The position numbers were made by a program, and so were the translations under genes. From Candidatus Saccharibacteria bacterium UBA4215 (lineage in GTDB: Bacteria; Patescibacteriota; Saccharimonadia; Saccharimonadales; Saccharimonadaceae): a DNA stretch of 6,819 nucleotides. The stretch covers positions 1-6,819 of the forward strand of contig DFTJ01000028.1 in assembly GCA_002381485.1 (NCBI GenBank), given 5' to 3'. The notes beneath the pieces are model-generated. The model worked only from the letters and a program-made list of their open reading frames with translations, was not told the origin of the DNA and ran no database searches. Below, in pieces: positions 5,631 through 6,819 of the stretch. The first letter of the stretch is position 1, and each line of letters starts with the position of its first letter.

Positions 5631-6158
5631 TTAATACTTGATGGCAAAGTTCTTTACAATCGAAGGCTGGATATTATTATGTGGCAACCCACCCCCAGTT
5701 GGACGTGTCCCCAGTACGCGAACAGTTGGGTTACCTGCTCCTGTCGTCCGACTGTTTATGACCGGTGAAGACGAGATCGGCACACGCACAGACCCTGTTT
5801 GACTCGATGAGCCGGTGCCAAACCCAAGCGCAGAAAAATCTTCGTTGCAAAAGTAGCTGCTTGGTGATGTGTTGATACATAAACCATGCTCATGAGCAGG
5901 TATTTGTGCAACGGTAAGGGTGACCGCCTTGGTGCCAGTCTTCTGACCAATCGTATTGAACTCTGCCGATGATGCACTAAGAGCAACCGGTATTCTCCCT
6001 CGAGAATCAGGCAGATTGAATGTCGTCGATCCATCTCCGTCGCCAAACCGCGTCCCTATCGCCGCAAACAGATTCGCATACGTCGTTCTTGATACGGCCG
6101 CGCCGTTCTCTAGCAAATAACCTGTTGGTGCACTATCCCAATATCCCATAATAGAGCT
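5631..6158 (-). repeat. Tail-collar repeat unit, C-terminal copy
   Basis: This is the last unit of the repeat protein, beginning at SSIMGYW and ending at the stop. It carries GDGSTTFNLPDSRG, the Cys pair LCINTSPSSYFC and terminal IQPSIVKNFAIKY. Over 157 aligned positions without gaps I count 86 identical residues (about 55%) with the preceding unit. It lacks the linker that ends the other units because the protein stops there. Confidence 0.85.
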
Positions 6159-6819
6159 CCCCGGCGCAGGACCTTCGCTCCCGACGGCAACAGCAGCCGT
6201 ATGTTTAATGACATAACGTTTTACAATTGAAGGCTGGATAGTATTATGGCTCTCGCCCGAACCGACTTCACGAGTACCTGTCAGGCGTGCGTTGCCTCCG
6301 GTACTTCCCGTTGCACGCGAATTCGTTACTGTATCGGCAGCAAGTGGAACCCTAATAGTACCCGTCTGAGCTGTTGAACCAGTCCCAAATGCCATCACGC
6401 TATACTGATCATAACAACTAAATGAACCTGAAGCTGAATTCATACACATATCGTGGTCGTGGGCTGGAATTTGATTCACAGTTAGCGTATCTCGCTTTGC
6501 GCCACGCTTCTCACCTATGACATCGAAATCGCCGTCACCGGCATCACGATTCACGCTGGCATGCCCGCGTGAATCGGGCAAGTTGAAGGTCGTCGAACCA
6601 TCCCCAGCACCAAAATCTGTCGAAATTTCTGAAAAAAGAGCACTATAGGTCGATCGCGAGACGGCGGCTCCGTTCTCGTCCAAATATCCAGACGGCGCGC
6701 TTGGCCAGTACCCAGCAATTGAAGTCCCCGCAGGAAGCCCCGTATCGCTCCCTGTTGCTGGTGAGTATTTTATCGCAACCCGCTTCGCAATCGACGGCTG
6801 AATATTAGTATGCGACCCC
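5631..6819 (-). CDS. Tandem phage tail-collar repeat protein, C-terminal part (5' end outside window)
   Basis: The frame is open from the window edge to a TAA at 5633-5631, giving 395 residues with the N-terminus missing. It contains two complete tail-collar units (PF07484-like) and the tail of a third. Each unit has GYWxSAPxGYLxENGAAVSR, then GDGSTTFNLPDSRG, TLTVxQIPAHxH, a Cys pair ten residues apart, FGTGSxxQTGxxRVP, NSRxTG, and ends HxxIQPSI(V/A)K followed by a linker of 14-15 residues. Collar domains occur at phage tail-fibre ends, and similar C-terminal parts are found in bacterial microcystin-dependent-type (MdpB) proteins. With no other phage gene in the window, a cell-surface or appendage protein is the likelier reading, but that is inference. 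The TTG at 6683 is an internal Leu codon, not a start. Downstream lies the holin-like operon, 39 bases away. Confidence 0.88.
   Translation of the reverse strand, partial: GSHTNIQPSIAKRVAIKYSPATGSDTGLPAGTSIAGYWPSAPSGYLDENGAAVSRSTYSALFSEISTDFGAGDGSTTFNLPDSRGHASVNRDAGDGDFDVIGEKRGAKRDTLTVNQIPAHDHDMCMNSASGSFSCYDQYSVMAFGTGSTAQTGTIRVPLAADTVTNSRATGSTGGNARLTGTREVGSGESHNTIQPSIVKRYVIKHTAAVAVGSEGPAPGSSIMGYWDSAPTGYLLENGAAVSRTTYANLFAAIGTRFGDGDGSTTFNLPDSRGRIPVALSASSAEFNTIGQKTGTKAVTLTVAQIPAHEHGLCINTSPSSYFCNEDFSALGFGTGSSSQTGSVRVPISSSPVINSRTTGAGNPTVRVLGTRPTGGGLPHNNIQPSIVKNFAIKY
6159..6725 (-). repeat. Tail-collar repeat unit, penultimate copy (567 bp)
   Basis: This unit begins at TSIAGYW and ends with the linker before SSIMGYW, exactly 189 codons. 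It carries GDGSTTFNLPDSRG, the Cys pair MCMNSASGSFSC and IQPSIVKRYVIK. All landmark motifs are offset by exactly 189 residues from those of the next unit, so no net insertion or deletion separates them. Confidence 0.85.
6726..6819 (-). repeat. Tail of a third tail-collar unit plus linker (partial)
   Basis: The 31 complete codons before the next unit read GSHTNIQPSIAKRVAIKY followed by a Pro/Thr/Gly-rich linker, matching the end of the other units. It shows that the array continues beyond the window, with at least three units. Confidence 0.8.

Noticed and set aside
6681..6683. TTG as the start codon of a 350-residue tail-collar protein
   Set aside because: The frame stays open to the window edge and the upstream 45 codons encode the end of a preceding repeat unit and the first half of GYWxSAPxGYL. 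The TTG is an internal Leu of a conserved motif.
5205..6819. Prophage remnant, because of a holin-family protein next to tail-collar domains
   Set aside because: PF04020 proteins are common chromosomal genes and this one is coupled to secG. There is no endolysin, integrase, att repeat or other structural phage gene in the window.
1..6819. Recoded UGA (Gly), as in SR1 and Gracilibacteria
   Set aside because: All seven visible stops are TAA or TAG, which drew attention, but no gene uses in-frame TGA despite many Gly codons, so the standard code is sufficient. Seven stops are too few to infer TGA avoidance.

Overview
The window reads as an ordinary chromosomal stretch of a small-genome bacterium, most likely of the Candidate Phyla Radiation and possibly Candidatus Saccharibacteria (TM7). 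That placement is an inference from gene style: compact genes, a substrate-binding protein tethered by an N-terminal membrane helix instead of a lipobox, tail-collar repeats in a large protein, and CCA encoded in both tRNA genes. The standard genetic code fits. The seven visible stops are TAA or TAG and no internal TGA is needed. Nothing indicates a prophage, IS element or CRISPR array.

Layout: (1) 1-381, plus strand: the C-terminal end of a probable FN3-like beta-sandwich protein, convergent with typA. (2) 394-2211, minus: typA/bipA, a ribosome-associated translational GTPase, with a candidate promoter over the stop codon of the gene upstream. (3) 2270-2896, minus: an unrecognised protein with a transglutaminase/papain-like Cys-His-Asp pattern. 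(4) 2952-3124, minus: tRNA-Val(TAC) followed by tRNA-Leu(GAG), with a textbook promoter before them and a candidate AT-rich terminator after. (5) 3165-5591, minus: a tight three-gene operon, in transcription order a four-helix PF04020-type membrane protein, secG, and a membrane-anchored family 5 substrate-binding protein. (6) 5631-6819, minus: the C-terminal 395 residues of a larger protein made of tandem phage tail-collar units with a 189-residue period.

The three-gene operon is probably translationally coupled: secG starts one base after the stop of the holin-like gene, and the Shine-Dalgarno of the substrate-binding gene overlaps the secG stop. The first gene of two transcription units (holin-like and transglutaminase-like) lacks a clear Shine-Dalgarno, and its candidate -10 box sits so close to the ATG that the mRNA would be leaderless or nearly so. 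Genes inside operons, and typA, have Shine-Dalgarno-like sites. This initiation pattern and the tail-collar repeat protein are the most noteworthy points. I see no clear new defence or mobile system.
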